Below are positions 50,674 to 59,732 of a stretch of DNA of 64,000 bases, in pieces. Source of the DNA: Acidiferrum sp963764675 (lineage in GTDB: Bacteria > Acidobacteriota > Terriglobia > Acidiferrales > UBA7541). The position numbers and the translations under genes were made by a program. The notes under the pieces were generated by a model. The model was not told the origin of the DNA. It saw only the letters and a list, made by a program, of their open reading frames with translations, and ran no database searches. Position 1 is the stretch's first letter, and each line of letters starts with the position of its first letter. Where the stretch lies: NCBI GenBank assembly GCA_963764675.1, contig CAVXTQ010000005.1:496001-560000 (forward strand), written 5' to 3'.

Positions 50674-52896
50674 GTGATCGGTCAAACCATCTCGCACTAT
50701 CGGATCGTCGAAAAGCTTGGCGGCGGGGGCATGGGCGTGGTGTACAAGGCTGAGGACACTCGGCTTGACCGCTTTGTCGCCCTCAAATTCCTGCCGGAAG
50801 ATGTCGCCCACGACCGCCAGGCGTTGGAACGTTTTCGCCGGGAGGCCAAGGCTGCCTCAGCCCTAAACCATCCCAACATCTGCACGATTCACGACATCGG
50901 CGAGGAATCCGGTAAAGCCTTTATCGCCATGGAGTATCTGGAAGGCCAAACCCTGAAGCACGCCATCTCTGGTCGGCCGATGGAATTGGAGAATTTGCAG
51001 GATCTGGCGATTGAAGTGGCTGACGCCCTCGACGCTGCTCACAGGAAGGGAATTGTTCATCGAGACATCAAGCCCGCCAACATCTTCGTGACCGACCGTG
51101 GCCACGCCAAGATTCTGGACTTTGGTTTGGCGAAAGTCAGTTCGGCAAAACACGCAGCCGCCAAGTCGGACAGTCTGGCCACCCAGGGGGTCGACACCGA
51201 GCAACTCACCAGCCCGGGCAGCACCCTGGGAACCGTTGCATACATGTCACCTGAGCAGGTTCGTGCCAAAGATTTGGATGCCCGGACCGATCTTTTCTCG
51301 TTTGGTGTCGTTCTTTATGAAATGGCGACAGGGCAACTGCCTTTCCGAGGCGAAAGCTCTGCGGTCATTTTCAAGGCGATACTCGACGCGGCTCCAGTTG
51401 CTCCCGTGCGCTTGAATCCCGATTTGCCTTCGGAATTGGAACGGATCATCAACAAAGCCCTGGAGAAAGACCGCGCCTTGCGCTACCAGACGGCGTCGGA
51501 GATGCAATCCGACTTGAAGCGTCTCAAGCGGGATTCGACGGGGCGGCAAGCGGCGACCAATGAAAGCGCGAAGGCAATATCGTCGACTTCAGCGCAAGCC
51601 GGGCAGAAATCGGTCGCGGTGCTTTACTTTGAGAACCTGAGCGGAGCCAAGGAAGACGAGTATTTACGCGACGGTATGACCGAGGACGTCATCACCGAAC
51701 TCTCTAAAATCAAGGAGCTGCGCGTGTTCCCCCGCGCCGCCGTGCTCGCCTACCGCGACAAACCCGTCACCGGGCCGCAGGTGGGCCACGAGCTGGCCGC
51801 TACCTACGTGTTGGGCGGCAGCCTCCGCCGGGCGGGCAACCGTCTTCGCATCACCGCGCAGCTCGTCGAGACGCACACCGGTCATTCTTCCTGGGCGGAA
51901 CGATTCGACCGCGAGTTGAAAGACGTTTTTGAAGTGCAGGACGAGATCGCACGCAGAATCACGCAGGCTCTTCGCATTACCCTCTCCCCACAAGAAGAAA
52001 AGGCCATTGCTCGGAAGCCGACCGAGAATACTCAGGCCTATGACGCCTATCTGCGAGGGCGCAGCTATGCTCGCCGCGAGACCCGCCCTGATCTGGAATT
52101 TGCCATGCAGGTGTTTGATCTAGCCATCCTGCTCGATCAGGATTTCGCCTTGGCTTATGCGGGCATCGCTCATGCCTGCGCGATGATCCACGGATGGCAC
52201 GACCCCAATCCACGCTGGATTGACAAGGGCCTGGCAGCGTGCGAGCGAGCCCTGCAACTCGACCCTCATCTCGCGGAGGTGCTCGTTGCTCGAGGATTGC
52301 TCTACTACGTCCAGAAAAAATACGGGGAAGCGATCGAGTATGCTCGCATGGCTATCGAACGCAAACCGGACTGCCCCGGCGCTTACAACGTGCTCGCTCG
52401 CTCCTATTTTGCCTCCGGACGGCTACCGGAGATCACCGCTCTAGTCGAGCGCGCCCTGGACGCAAACGGCGACGACTACAACCTGTACATTCCGCTCGGC
52501 AATGCCCTGGAAAACCTTGGGCACACCGAGGCTCTCCACGACATTCGCTTGCGCTTTGGGCGCGCCCTTGAACAGCAACTCGAGATGGTTCCCGAAGACG
52601 TTCGCGCGCGGATCCTGCTTGCCTCGGTCCATGCCGAGTGTGGGAATTCCGACCTCGCCATCCTGGAATTACAGCGGGCCATCGCCTTGCGCCCCGACGA
52701 CTCCAACATTCTTTACAACGCGGCCTGTGTCTACGCACGTCTCCTGCGAAAGCCAGAAGCCTTGGCGATGCTGAAGAAGGCTCGCGATCACGGCTACCAC
52801 AATCTTGCGTGGATGGCCCGTGATCCGGATCTTGCTTGCCTCCACGACGACCCGGAATTCAAGATTTTTATGGAGAGCACCCAGCCCGCCAGCTAG
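50674..52896 (+). CDS. Ser/Thr protein kinase with TolB/FlgO-like and TPR regions
   Basis: 740 residues, GTG start. The kinase domain ~1-280 mirrors the one at 36825-39689: GQTISHYRIVEKLGGGGMGVVYK, FVALKFLP, IVHRDIKPANIFV, ILDFGLAK, TVAYMSPEQVR. There is no obvious TM helix. A TolB-N/CadC-like domain follows (KSVAVLYFENLSGAKEDEYLRDGMTEDVITELSKIKELRVFPR...LRITAQLVETHTGHSSWAERFDR), as in adenylate-cyclase and regulator fusions. The C-terminal ~270 residues are TPRs (DQDFALAYAGIAHAC, LDPHLAEVLVARGLLYYVQKKYGEAIEYARMAI). Probably cytoplasmic; targets unknown. Confidence 0.93.
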   Translation: MIGQTISHYRIVEKLGGGGMGVVYKAEDTRLDRFVALKFLPEDVAHDRQALERFRREAKAASALNHPNICTIHDIGEESGKAFIAMEYLEGQTLKHAISGRPMELENLQDLAIEVADALDAAHRKGIVHRDIKPANIFVTDRGHAKILDFGLAKVSSAKHAAAKSDSLATQGVDTEQLTSPGSTLGTVAYMSPEQVRAKDLDARTDLFSFGVVLYEMATGQLPFRGESSAVIFKAILDAAPVAPVRLNPDLPSELERIINKALEKDRALRYQTASEMQSDLKRLKRDSTGRQAATNESAKAISSTSAQAGQKSVAVLYFENLSGAKEDEYLRDGMTEDVITELSKIKELRVFPRAAVLAYRDKPVTGPQVGHELAATYVLGGSLRRAGNRLRITAQLVETHTGHSSWAERFDRELKDVFEVQDEIARRITQALRITLSPQEEKAIARKPTENTQAYDAYLRGRSYARRETRPDLEFAMQVFDLAILLDQDFALAYAGIAHACAMIHGWHDPNPRWIDKGLAACERALQLDPHLAEVLVARGLLYYVQKKYGEAIEYARMAIERKPDCPGAYNVLARSYFASGRLPEITALVERALDANGDDYNLYIPLGNALENLGHTEALHDIRLRFGRALEQQLEMVPEDVRARILLASVHAECGNSDLAILELQRAIALRPDDSNILYNAACVYARLLRKPEALAMLKKARDHGYHNLAWMARDPDLACLHDDPEFKIFMESTQPAS

Positions 52897-52897
52897 G

Positions 52898-53767
52898 TTA
52901 CTTCTTCCAGCTCAATTCGTTTCTCTCGAAATCAAACGTAATCTCCTTCGCCGCAAGCGAGGCAATCCCAAGGTATCCCGCGATTCCGCGCAAGGATTCC
53001 GACCCCGATTGGTGAACCAGATACACTTGCCGGTCGAGATCCTGAGTCCCCAGCTGGAGCCTCGGCACTACTGCGATCCTGGACTCCACGGCGCCACCCA
53101 CGCTTCTTCCCACGGTTCGCGATTGCACCGTGTAGCTCCCGTGCATTCCTTCCAGCGAGCCGTCGTAAAACATCGTTCCCAGCATCCCAGTGTCCGCGAT
53201 CATCCGCATATCCCGCCCATCCAGCTGTACTTGCACCGTCAAGTAAAGGGCATCCGCCCGCATCGGCACCGTCCGGCCTCCGCTTTGCTCCGTCGCTCCA
53301 AACACAATCCGCTTTCTCGCGAAATCCAAACGGAAGCTCTCTCTCCTCAACAGATCCAAGCCAATCACCCCATCCACGTGAATCCCGCTTCCCTGTAAGT
53401 ATTGCAGGTCGGCCACGATCACCTTCACGTTTGAGACATGCTGCGGCCCGTAAGCCAGTTGAGGCACTTCGCACAACTCAACGTGCACGGCCTTATCGAT
53501 GTTGATCAGACTTCCGGTGCGCCGGAGTAATCCCAGCGTGTCCACTACCTTGCGGTCGATCGCACTGGTTGTCGCTCCCGTATCCAGCAGGAACTTCAGG
53601 CCATGCAAGTCGCCAATGCTTCCTTCCACGACCATGAGGTAACCGCCGTACAACTCCATTGGCAGTTCGTTGCCTGCCGCCTTGTCTTTGGTCTTTCCTT
53701 CTGCGCCCATTCCTCCAAAAAGCAGCAATGCGATAGCGAGGAGTATCCGCGCTCTGCCTGCCCTCAT
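52898..53767 (-). CDS. Secreted bilobal retropepsin-like aspartic protease
   Basis: 289 residues with a signal peptide (ARILLAIALLLFGGMGAEG). Two lobes are visible: LKFLLDTGATTSAID (first DTG) with VDGVIGLDLLRRESFRLDF, and DMRMIADTGMLGTMFYDG (second DTG). This gives a bilobal, pepsin-like arrangement made from two retropepsin-type repeats. Each lobe has the psi-loop DTG and a following hydrophobic-hydrophobic-Gly. The stop codon is 1 base from the stop of the convergent kinase gene. Unlike the protein at 29612, both catalytic Asp are kept. The substrate is unknown. Confidence 0.82.
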   Translation of the reverse strand: MRAGRARILLAIALLLFGGMGAEGKTKDKAAGNELPMELYGGYLMVVEGSIGDLHGLKFLLDTGATTSAIDRKVVDTLGLLRRTGSLINIDKAVHVELCEVPQLAYGPQHVSNVKVIVADLQYLQGSGIHVDGVIGLDLLRRESFRLDFARKRIVFGATEQSGGRTVPMRADALYLTVQVQLDGRDMRMIADTGMLGTMFYDGSLEGMHGSYTVQSRTVGRSVGGAVESRIAVVPRLQLGTQDLDRQVYLVHQSGSESLRGIAGYLGIASLAAKEITFDFERNELSWKK

Positions 53768-53968
53768 GGCGCCACCTCAACCGCGGTTGCGGTAGCGTCG
53801 AACCTGGCTCAGCTAGAAGCGCACCTCCATAGTGGCCCTCTGACCCCAGTCTGGAACTTCTCTGACAAGCCAAGCCCCAGATATACTTGCGGTTGCAGAA
53901 GGCTCTGACATGCCCTCGTGGAAACATTTTGGGGCCTTTCCCTCGTCTATATACTCATTAGGTCGCTT

Positions 53969-56110
53969 ATGTCAGAAAACCCACAAATCGTTCAGACGTC
54001 TGCGCTGCGCTACCGCTTTGGCACATTCGAGCTTGATGCCCATTCCGCGGAGCTGCGCCGCAATGGCGTCAAGCTGCGCCTGCAGGAGCAGACGTTTCTG
54101 GTGCTTCGCAGGCTTCTAGAAGGTGCGGGCTCCCTGGTCACGCGCGAGGAACTTCACGGCGCCCTGTGGCCGGCCGACACCTTTGTGGACTTCGACACGA
54201 GTCTCAATACCGCCATCAAGCGTTTGCGCGAGGTCCTCGGGGACTCCGCTGATATTCCAGTCTTCATAGAAACCGTTCCGCGGCGAGGTTATCGTTTCCT
54301 CGCTCCCGTTCAGATTCTGCGAAACGGCGAGCCAGTTCGTTCTCCATTCCAAGCGGCGACACCCGCCGCACCCGCTGCTGCACCTGCCCGGCGGGTTCGC
54401 CTGGGACCTCTGCTTGCCAGCTTGCTTCTCGCCGCCATTGTCGGCGGTGGCGCTGTCGCTTTGCGCTCTCCTCGCGCAATCCCGCGAGTCACAGACTCCA
54501 CGCAAATAACGTTTGACGGGCTCCCCAAGGGCAATCTCAATGCCCGCGGAGCCTACGTCTATTTCAATGAGCGGGTTGGGGACCGACTTACCCTTGTCCA
54601 GGTCCCCGCAGCCGGTGGACTCCCTGTACTGCTCGACTCCTCAATCTCCGGGCTGTATCTCGCCGATGTCTCCCGGGACGGCAGCAAGCTTCTGCTCGTG
54701 ACTCCGCTGGATCCGGACAAGATGAACGGTCCCAATCGCCTCAGGCTGATGGACATGGCCACCGGCTCGCTGCGCGACCTCGACGGGATCGATTGCACTG
54801 ACGCCTCCTGGGCCCCCGACGGAAAGCTCGTTCTTGCCAAGGGCCACGACCTCTTCCTAGCCGACGCCGACGGCTCTCATCAGCGCAGGCTTTTATCTGC
54901 TCCCAGCGACGCCTTCTTCGTACGTTTCTCGCCGGACGGCACCCGTATGCGCTTCACGGTCGGCAGCAAGCTCGCCGCCGATCATCGGCTTTGGGAAGCG
55001 CGGGCCGATGGCAGCAATCTTCATGAAATCTTGAGCGATATGCCGGACTCTCCGGAGCTGTGCTGCGGCGATTGGACGCCCGACGGAAACTATTTCCTTT
55101 TCCAAACCACTCGCAACGGTACAAGCAGGATCTGGGCCCAACCGGAGCACCGCTCGTTGTGGGGTAAAGCCATCCGTCCGATCCAGCTCACGACAGTGCC
55201 GCCCAACTTTTATATGGGAGTTCCCACGCCGGACGGCAAGAAGCTCATCGTTACCGCCGCGCAACCCCGCGCGGAACTCGCGCGCTACGATTCCCGCTCC
55301 CAGCAATTTGTTCCTTTTCTCTCGGGGATTTCCGCTGGCGATGTGGAGGGTTCGCGTGACGCGCGCTCTTTGGTCTACGTCAGGTACCCGGAAGAAACGC
55401 TCTGGCGCGCAAACGCCGATGGCACGGCAGCCGCTCAACTCACTGGTCCGTCCCTGCGCGCGTCACTGCCCCACTGGTCCCCCGACGGCACGCGCATCGC
55501 GTTCTCCGGTTCGCGCCCAGGACGCCCCTGGAATATTTTCCTGATTCCCTCCGCCGGCGGACCCGCGGAGCAACTCTCGAACGGTGCGGTCTCCGATCTC
55601 GACCCGTCCTGGTCGCCCGATGGATCGAAGCTCGCCTTCGGGCAGCTCCGTATGGTGGGAGATAAACAAGTCTATTCCATCCAGATGCTCGATCTGGCCT
55701 CTCGCCGCGCCACTACTCTTCCTGGCACCGACGGCATCTGCTGCCCTCGCTGGTCTCCCGATGGCCGCTTCCTCCTCGCCTCCGATGCGACCTACGACAA
55801 TCTCATGCTCTACGAATTTGCCACGCAAAAGTGGACTGTTATCGTGAAGGATTTTGGTCTGATCGGTTATATGGAATGGACGAGTGACAGCAAGAGCGTG
55901 CTGTTCGACACTTTTGAAGGAGTCAAACCTGCCTTCTACCGTCTGAGACTCTCGGATTTGCGCATGGAAACGGTCGCCACTCTCGGCGACCTCCGCCGCT
56001 ACTACGGCGAATTTGGTCCCTGGACCGGCATCGCCCCCGACGGTTCTCCCCTCCTCGTCCGCGACATCAGCAACGAAGAGGTGTACTCCCTCGACCTGCA
56101 GCTCCCATAG
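53969..56110 (+). CDS. Membrane-anchored OmpR/ToxR-type wHTH regulator with TolB-like propeller
   Basis: About 713 residues from the ATG that opens MSENPQIVQTSAL; an ATG 17 codons upstream is also in frame. Residues ~10-105 are a winged helix of the Trans_reg_C type (YRFGTFELDAHSAELRRNGVKLRLQEQ, GSLVTREELHGALWP, RLREVLGDS, FIETVPRRGYRFL). One TM helix (GPLLASLLLAAIVGGGAVAL) follows. The rest is a beta-propeller with PD40/WD40-like repeats (FSPDGTRMRF, WTPDGNYFLF, WSPDGTRIAFSGS, WSPDGSKLAFGQL, WSPDGRFLLASD). This CadC-like layout, with a DNA-binding domain inside and a sensor outside, is frequent in Acidobacteriota. The target genes are unknown. Confidence 0.92.
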   Translation: MSENPQIVQTSALRYRFGTFELDAHSAELRRNGVKLRLQEQTFLVLRRLLEGAGSLVTREELHGALWPADTFVDFDTSLNTAIKRLREVLGDSADIPVFIETVPRRGYRFLAPVQILRNGEPVRSPFQAATPAAPAAAPARRVRLGPLLASLLLAAIVGGGAVALRSPRAIPRVTDSTQITFDGLPKGNLNARGAYVYFNERVGDRLTLVQVPAAGGLPVLLDSSISGLYLADVSRDGSKLLLVTPLDPDKMNGPNRLRLMDMATGSLRDLDGIDCTDASWAPDGKLVLAKGHDLFLADADGSHQRRLLSAPSDAFFVRFSPDGTRMRFTVGSKLAADHRLWEARADGSNLHEILSDMPDSPELCCGDWTPDGNYFLFQTTRNGTSRIWAQPEHRSLWGKAIRPIQLTTVPPNFYMGVPTPDGKKLIVTAAQPRAELARYDSRSQQFVPFLSGISAGDVEGSRDARSLVYVRYPEETLWRANADGTAAAQLTGPSLRASLPHWSPDGTRIAFSGSRPGRPWNIFLIPSAGGPAEQLSNGAVSDLDPSWSPDGSKLAFGQLRMVGDKQVYSIQMLDLASRRATTLPGTDGICCPRWSPDGRFLLASDATYDNLMLYEFATQKWTVIVKDFGLIGYMEWTSDSKSVLFDTFEGVKPAFYRLRLSDLRMETVATLGDLRRYYGEFGPWTGIAPDGSPLLVRDISNEEVYSLDLQLP

Positions 56111-56126
56111 CCGGTGCGCCCGAATT

Positions 56127-56162
56127 GGGTGCCGCACCCTTCGTTTTAAGGGTGCGGGTTTT
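56127..56162 (+). repeat. REP-like palindrome, copy 3
   Basis: GGGTGCCGCACCCTTCG, then TTTTAAGGGTGCGGGTTTT: stem CCGCACCC/GGGTGCGG, T-run on the right. It may also terminate the regulator gene (stop at 56110). Confidence 0.75.
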
Positions 56163-56294
56163 GAATTTCGCTGACCGTGGTTGGATTTAGCAACCAACTT
56201 CCGCTTGGCCAGAGCCGAGGGAGCGGAGCGCCTTTCGAGCGTCAGCAGGGCGTGTCATCCTGAAGCTACTCACTGCTCGCTACTCACTACTCAC

Positions 56295-57443
56295 TCACTT
56301 CTCCAATCCGCTCGCTCTCGCCGCCGCGTCCAGCAAATCCTGCGAGTGGCCGTCGTAGTCCGCATCCAGCTCCCAAATGAACATCCCGCCAAGCCCGCGC
56401 GTCCAATCCGTATACGACACGCGATAGAAGGTCGAGAAGGCGTCGTCGTAGGTGATATAGCCGGGCCCCCCATCATCTCGGAGCATGTACGGCACCTTGG
56501 AAACCGAGTCATACAACGTATGCCAGCCGTGCTTGTTGATCAGCGGCTTGAAGAACGTCCCATAATTGTCGTAATCCACGGAGTCGGAGCAATCGTAGTT
56601 CGGGCAAAATCCCCAGAGTGCGTTCACATCGTGGTAGTAGTAACCGTAAAACGGTGTGCCCATATTCAGCTGCGACTTTTGAATCTGCAGATCGTGCACG
56701 TAGATGTCGATGGCTTCCGTGACGCTGCCACCGGGCTCGCAGTTGTACGTTGCAGGATTGCTCGGGTCCGGGAAAATCTCCGAGTTGAGCTGCGCCGAGT
56801 CTGTCCACGGACCCGCGCAGTCATACGTCATTACATTGAAGTAGTCCACGATGTACTTGCTGTCCGGAAAGTCGTAGCCATCGCCACCCCACGGAGGCAC
56901 GTCGGCGGAGATGATGTATTGGCCCTCCGGCAGTACCGCGCGCAAGCCGAGCAACAGGCTGCGGAAGAACGCCGCGTCCGCCGTGCCCGAGGGATACTCC
57001 CAGTCCAGATCGATGCCGTTGTAGCCGTGTTTTTGAATGAACGCGTGCACGTTCTTCAGCAATTTGGCCAGCGCGCCGGGAGTCGCTTCCACGCCGGAAA
57101 AGTCGCCGCCCAGCAGCAGCATCACCTTCACGCCGTGACTGTGCGCTTTCTCGAGCAGTTCCGGCTCGAGAAATCCGTCGGGCACCTGCAGGCTGCCGGT
57201 GTTATCGAAGTTCACGCCCGCATGGTTGATATGCGTCATCTTCTGAAAGGGAATCTGCGCCGAGCTGTACGGCGGCACCTGCGTCCGGCTCCAGTAGCCG
57301 TAGTCCGCGATCAGCCGCTTGCTCACCTTGGCATTGGCGCTGTCAGTTTCTGCTTGCCCGAAGGCCGCAGGCACTCCGCAAAAAAGCACCGCCAGGCACG
57401 CCACGCCCGCACAAGCGCCGCACAACCAACGATAAACTTTCAT
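56295..57443 (-). CDS. Secreted glycoside hydrolase family 18 (chitinase-like)
   Basis: 382 residues from MKVYRWLCGACAGVACLAVLF, a signal peptide. It has the GH18 TIM barrel: LIADYGYWS at strand 1, VKVMLLLGGDFSG, then the catalytic YNGIDLDWEYP (DxxDxDxE type, with Glu as acid/base), FNVMTYDCAGPW, and the C-terminal GGMFIWELDADYDG. GH18 enzymes hydrolyse chitin or related beta-1,4-GlcNAc polymers. It is likely periplasmic or extracellular. It is flanked by REP-like repeats and stands alone. The family call is firm; the substrate is not proved. Confidence 0.93.
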   Translation of the reverse strand: MKVYRWLCGACAGVACLAVLFCGVPAAFGQAETDSANAKVSKRLIADYGYWSRTQVPPYSSAQIPFQKMTHINHAGVNFDNTGSLQVPDGFLEPELLEKAHSHGVKVMLLLGGDFSGVEATPGALAKLLKNVHAFIQKHGYNGIDLDWEYPSGTADAAFFRSLLLGLRAVLPEGQYIISADVPPWGGDGYDFPDSKYIVDYFNVMTYDCAGPWTDSAQLNSEIFPDPSNPATYNCEPGGSVTEAIDIYVHDLQIQKSQLNMGTPFYGYYYHDVNALWGFCPNYDCSDSVDYDNYGTFFKPLINKHGWHTLYDSVSKVPYMLRDDGGPGYITYDDAFSTFYRVSYTDWTRGLGGMFIWELDADYDGHSQDLLDAAARASGLEK

Positions 57444-57635
57444 GTTTGCACCCCTGTCCGGAACGAGGTGACTTCCATGTTCCGGTTCGAAGATTCTCCC
57501 GTCAGAGTTGCGAGCCCCACGGCCAGCTTGGCAGGTGGCACATCCCGCCAGGACGTACCGGCCGTCAAATGCCGCGAGAGTACCACCGTTCGCAGCAGTT
57601 GCAAACATCCTGAAGCCATCCGCTTTGCTCGAATT

Positions 57636-57674
57636 GGGTGCCGCACCCTTGCGGGTTTCAAGGGTGCGGGTTTT
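57636..57674 (+). repeat. REP-like palindrome, copy 4
   Basis: GGGTGCCGCACCCTTGCGGG, then TTTCAAGGGTGCGGGTTTT. It is nearly identical to the copies at 56127 and 60019. Confidence 0.8.
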
Positions 57675-57688
57675 GACTTTTTCGGACT

Positions 57689-57906
57689 TAAATGTAGCGC
57701 CGTCCCTTTAGGGCGGCATCTTGCCTTTGCTGCGCCGCGCTCTTCGGTTCCCGGGGTGCGGAGTCCGGCTCCGCTCCTGAACAGCCTCCCATCCCGGGAT
57801 CTCTCAGCCCTCAAACGCAGCCCGCGCCCGTGGACGCGCCAGATAAGACTCAAATGTAGCGCCGTCCCGGCACCTGTCCCGACCCGGTCGGGAGGGCGCC
57901 ATCTGG
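57689..57906 (+). repeat. Two copies of an AAATGTAGCGCCGTCCC element
   Basis: 57689-57725 reads AAATGTAGCGCCGTCCC, then a short loop and GGGCGGCATCTTGCC. 57851-57906 has the same first 17 bases, then a longer insert and GGGAGGGCGCCATCTGG. Each folds as a hairpin (GCGCCGTCCC against GGGCGGC / GGGAGGGCGC). They form a second repeat family next to the REP copies. Confidence 0.65.
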
Positions 57907-57987
57907 TCTCTACTTCACAACGCGAGCGAGGCCATTGACGGGTACACATAAATCTGTAATCCTTACACATTAAGGCCTCAAGCCACC

Positions 57988-58191
57988 ATGCGCACCAACA
58001 TCGAGATCGACGACCACTTGATGAAGCAAGCCATGCGCAGTTCCGGCCGGCGCACCAAACGCGCCACCGTGGAAGCCGCTTTGCGCCTGCTCATCCAGAC
58101 CAGGTCCCAGGGACGCTTGCGCCGTCTCCGCGGAAAAATCGACTGGCAGGGTGATCTGGAGACGTCCCGCCTGGGACGCCTCCGGGATTAG
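57988..58191 (+). CDS. vapB: VapB-type antitoxin
   Basis: 67 residues: MRTNIEIDDHLMKQAMRSSG, the ribbon-helix-helix N-terminus, then RTKRATVEAALRLLIQTRSQGRLRRLRGKIDW. It matches VapB antitoxins of the VapBC-type (ribbon-helix-helix, then a toxin-binding tail with W near DWQGDLE). It lies 8 bases upstream of the PIN-domain toxin and should repress the pair's promoter. Confidence 0.9.
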   Translation: MRTNIEIDDHLMKQAMRSSGRRTKRATVEAALRLLIQTRSQGRLRRLRGKIDWQGDLETSRLGRLRD

Positions 58192-58199
58192 GCGCGGCC

Positions 58200-58595
58200 G
58201 TGGTCATCGTGGATACCACCGTGTGGGTAGACTACCTGCGCGGCGACGAAAACCCGGAAACCAACTGGCTGCACCAGGAACTGGATCGTCGTCGCATTGG
58301 TCTGACGGATCTGATTCTATGCGAGGTCCTGCAAGGCATCCGCGACGACATCGAGTTCGCCAAGGTACAGCGAGACCTGCGCAGCTTCGAAGTCTTCGAG
58401 ACCGGCAGCGTGGAGCTGAGCATCGCCGCAGCACGCAATTTCCGCAAACTCCGCCAACGCGGCCGCACCGTCCGCAAAACCATCGACTGCCTGATCGCCA
58501 CCTTCTGCCTGCGCGAAGGCCACTCCCTCCTGCATCGCGACCGCGACTACGACCCCTTCGAGCAAGAGTTGCGCCTAGCCGTGCTGCACCCTTGA
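58200..58595 (+). CDS. vapC: VapC-type PIN-domain toxin
   Basis: 131 residues. The PIN-domain acidic residues are in place: MVIVDTTVWVDYLRG (first Asp), LTDLILCEVLQGI (Glu), KTIDCLIATFCLREGHSLLHRDRDYDPF (Asp's). It is a Mg-dependent ribonuclease, presumably inhibited by the VapB just upstream. GTG start, 8 bases after vapB. Confidence 0.92.
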   Translation: MVIVDTTVWVDYLRGDENPETNWLHQELDRRRIGLTDLILCEVLQGIRDDIEFAKVQRDLRSFEVFETGSVELSIAAARNFRKLRQRGRTVRKTIDCLIATFCLREGHSLLHRDRDYDPFEQELRLAVLHP

Positions 58596-58624
58596 TGTCT
58601 GTCGGTGCTGTCTGGTGCAGACTT

Positions 58625-58694
58625 TGTAGGCGCTGGACTTCAGTCCGGCGTTCGCTCTCCCAATGTAGGGGCGAGTTCATCTCGCCATCTTGCC
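58625..58694 (+). repeat. Two short TGTAGG-type palindromes
   Basis: TGTAGGCGCTGGACTTCAGTCCGGCG and, 36 bases on, CAATGTAGGGGCGAGTTCATCTCGCCATCTTGCC. Each forms a short hairpin around GGACTTCAGTCC or GGCGAG/CTCGCC. They are related to the elements at 32602, 36250 and 57689. Confidence 0.5.
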
Positions 58695-58758
58695 TGGGAC
58701 TGGCACGACGTCAGGCGTGCCGTAACTGTTCTAAACCGACTGTCAGAGAGCAACGTCG

Positions 58759-59412
58759 TCAAATCCGGGTGGCCGAAATCTGCTCGAACCTTTCCAGCAG
58801 CGACTTGATCTCCGCCTCGGCAAAGATTTGACAGTCGGAGTAAAGTTTCGCCAACAATGACGGAAGCGTGTCTGCCAGGAATGGAACAGCTTGCTCAAAT
58901 TCCGAAAATGCACGACGAAAAGAACGAACTCTCTCCAAGTTTTCCGTCAGTCTCACCTTCCGCTGTCTCTCGTCTTGCCAGACACTTCTCCAATATCGAC
59001 AAGTAAGGCAGGTCGAGACGCAGCGGGTACCATCATGAGATAGGAACGACTCCCAGCCGGACCTCGCGAGTGAAAGAACCTTCAGAGAATCGTCCCTCCG
59101 TTTCTCGCTGTTGCATCTCCTGCACGCGACCAACGCGTTCCCCGGCACGTGGAGGCCTGCCCGATAACGGTTCATGCCGTCGAGGTGCTCGATTACGGAT
59201 ATCGTGTCCGCTAGATCACACGAACAATATGGGCACCGATTATTGAACAGACTTCGAACAAGCTTCTCGTACTCTTCGCCATCAACCCTAATTGGCCAAC
59301 TTTGGCTCATCCTGCGACTCAACTCGTGGAGAAACATGCTTACCAGCTTGTTTGCCACGTCTGATTTCGCACGCCGTGTCGCGGAGCGTAGCTGGGAGGT
59401 AGGGTCCTTCAC
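58759..59412 (-). CDS. HNH endonuclease-like protein of an HTH-HNH pair
   Basis: 217 residues, GTG start overlapping the upstream HTH gene's stop (GTGA). The HNH core is NNRCPYCSCDLADTISVIEHLDGMNRYRAGLHVPGNALVACRRCNSEKR: a C-x2-C zinc knuckle, a His where the first catalytic H stands (EHL), Asn in PGNALVACRRCN, and a second C-x2-C. A further CVSTCLTCRYW follows. The C-terminal ~75 residues are helical. Such proteins are restriction-type, homing or phage-linked nucleases. It is coupled to a small XRE repressor, so the two form a unit. The biological role is unknown. Confidence 0.8.
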   Translation of the reverse strand: MKDPTSQLRSATRRAKSDVANKLVSMFLHELSRRMSQSWPIRVDGEEYEKLVRSLFNNRCPYCSCDLADTISVIEHLDGMNRYRAGLHVPGNALVACRRCNSEKRRDDSLKVLSLARSGWESFLSHDGTRCVSTCLTCRYWRSVWQDERQRKVRLTENLERVRSFRRAFSEFEQAVPFLADTLPSLLAKLYSDCQIFAEAEIKSLLERFEQISATRI

Positions 59413-59654
59413 TTCTTTTCGTCTCCGAGTAGCCAGTTGACGTCGACACCCAATGCCTCCGCAAGTGCTCTGAGTTCGTAGTCGAGCACATGGCGGTGAT
59501 CGTTTTCGATTTTGGCGACCGCGGCTCGGTCGAGCTGAATCCCAAGTCGAGCGAGTTTCCCTGAGAGGGCGTCTTGCGTTAGCGGCGGCTTGCAGCCGTG
59601 ACGGCCCTCAGCCACGCGGCCCCCAACAATGTTTTTCCGGTGGGCCCTCTTCAT
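59409..59654 (-). CDS. Small XRE-type HTH regulator
   Basis: 81 residues. The HTH_3 domain covers most of it: LTQDALSGKLARLGIQLDRAAVAKIENDHRHVLDYELRALAEALGVDVNWLLG. A Lys/Arg N-terminus precedes it. Its stop overlaps the HNH gene start (GTGA), so they are translated together. The 17-bp palindrome at 59691-59707 lies 37 bases upstream of the ATG and is the likely autoregulatory operator. Confidence 0.88.
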   Translation of the reverse strand: MKRAHRKNIVGGRVAEGRHGCKPPLTQDALSGKLARLGIQLDRAAVAKIENDHRHVLDYELRALAEALGVDVNWLLGDEKK

Positions 59655-59690
59655 CTCGGGAAGAAGACTACCCCCGACGCAACCCGAAAC

Positions 59691-59707
59691 TGTTCTAAAC
59701 TAGAACA
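59691..59707. promoter_or_regulatory. 17-bp palindrome between divergent genes (XRE operator candidate)
   Basis: TGTTCTAAACTAGAACA: 7-bp perfect arms and a 3-base centre. It sits between the minus-strand HTH-HNH unit (start 59654) and the plus-strand gene at 59733. The same ten bases TGTTCTAAAC recur at 58728-58737, near the 3' end of the HNH gene. Confidence 0.65.
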
Positions 59708-59732
59708 CGACCCCGAGGACGCCTTTGAGGCC

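Larger units (their letters stand above)
57444..57987. other. Repeat-rich gene-less stretch
   Basis: No supported gene. It contains a REP-like palindrome (57636-57674) and two copies of a second element (57689-57725 and 57851-57906), listed separately. VapB starts at its right edge. Confidence 0.6.
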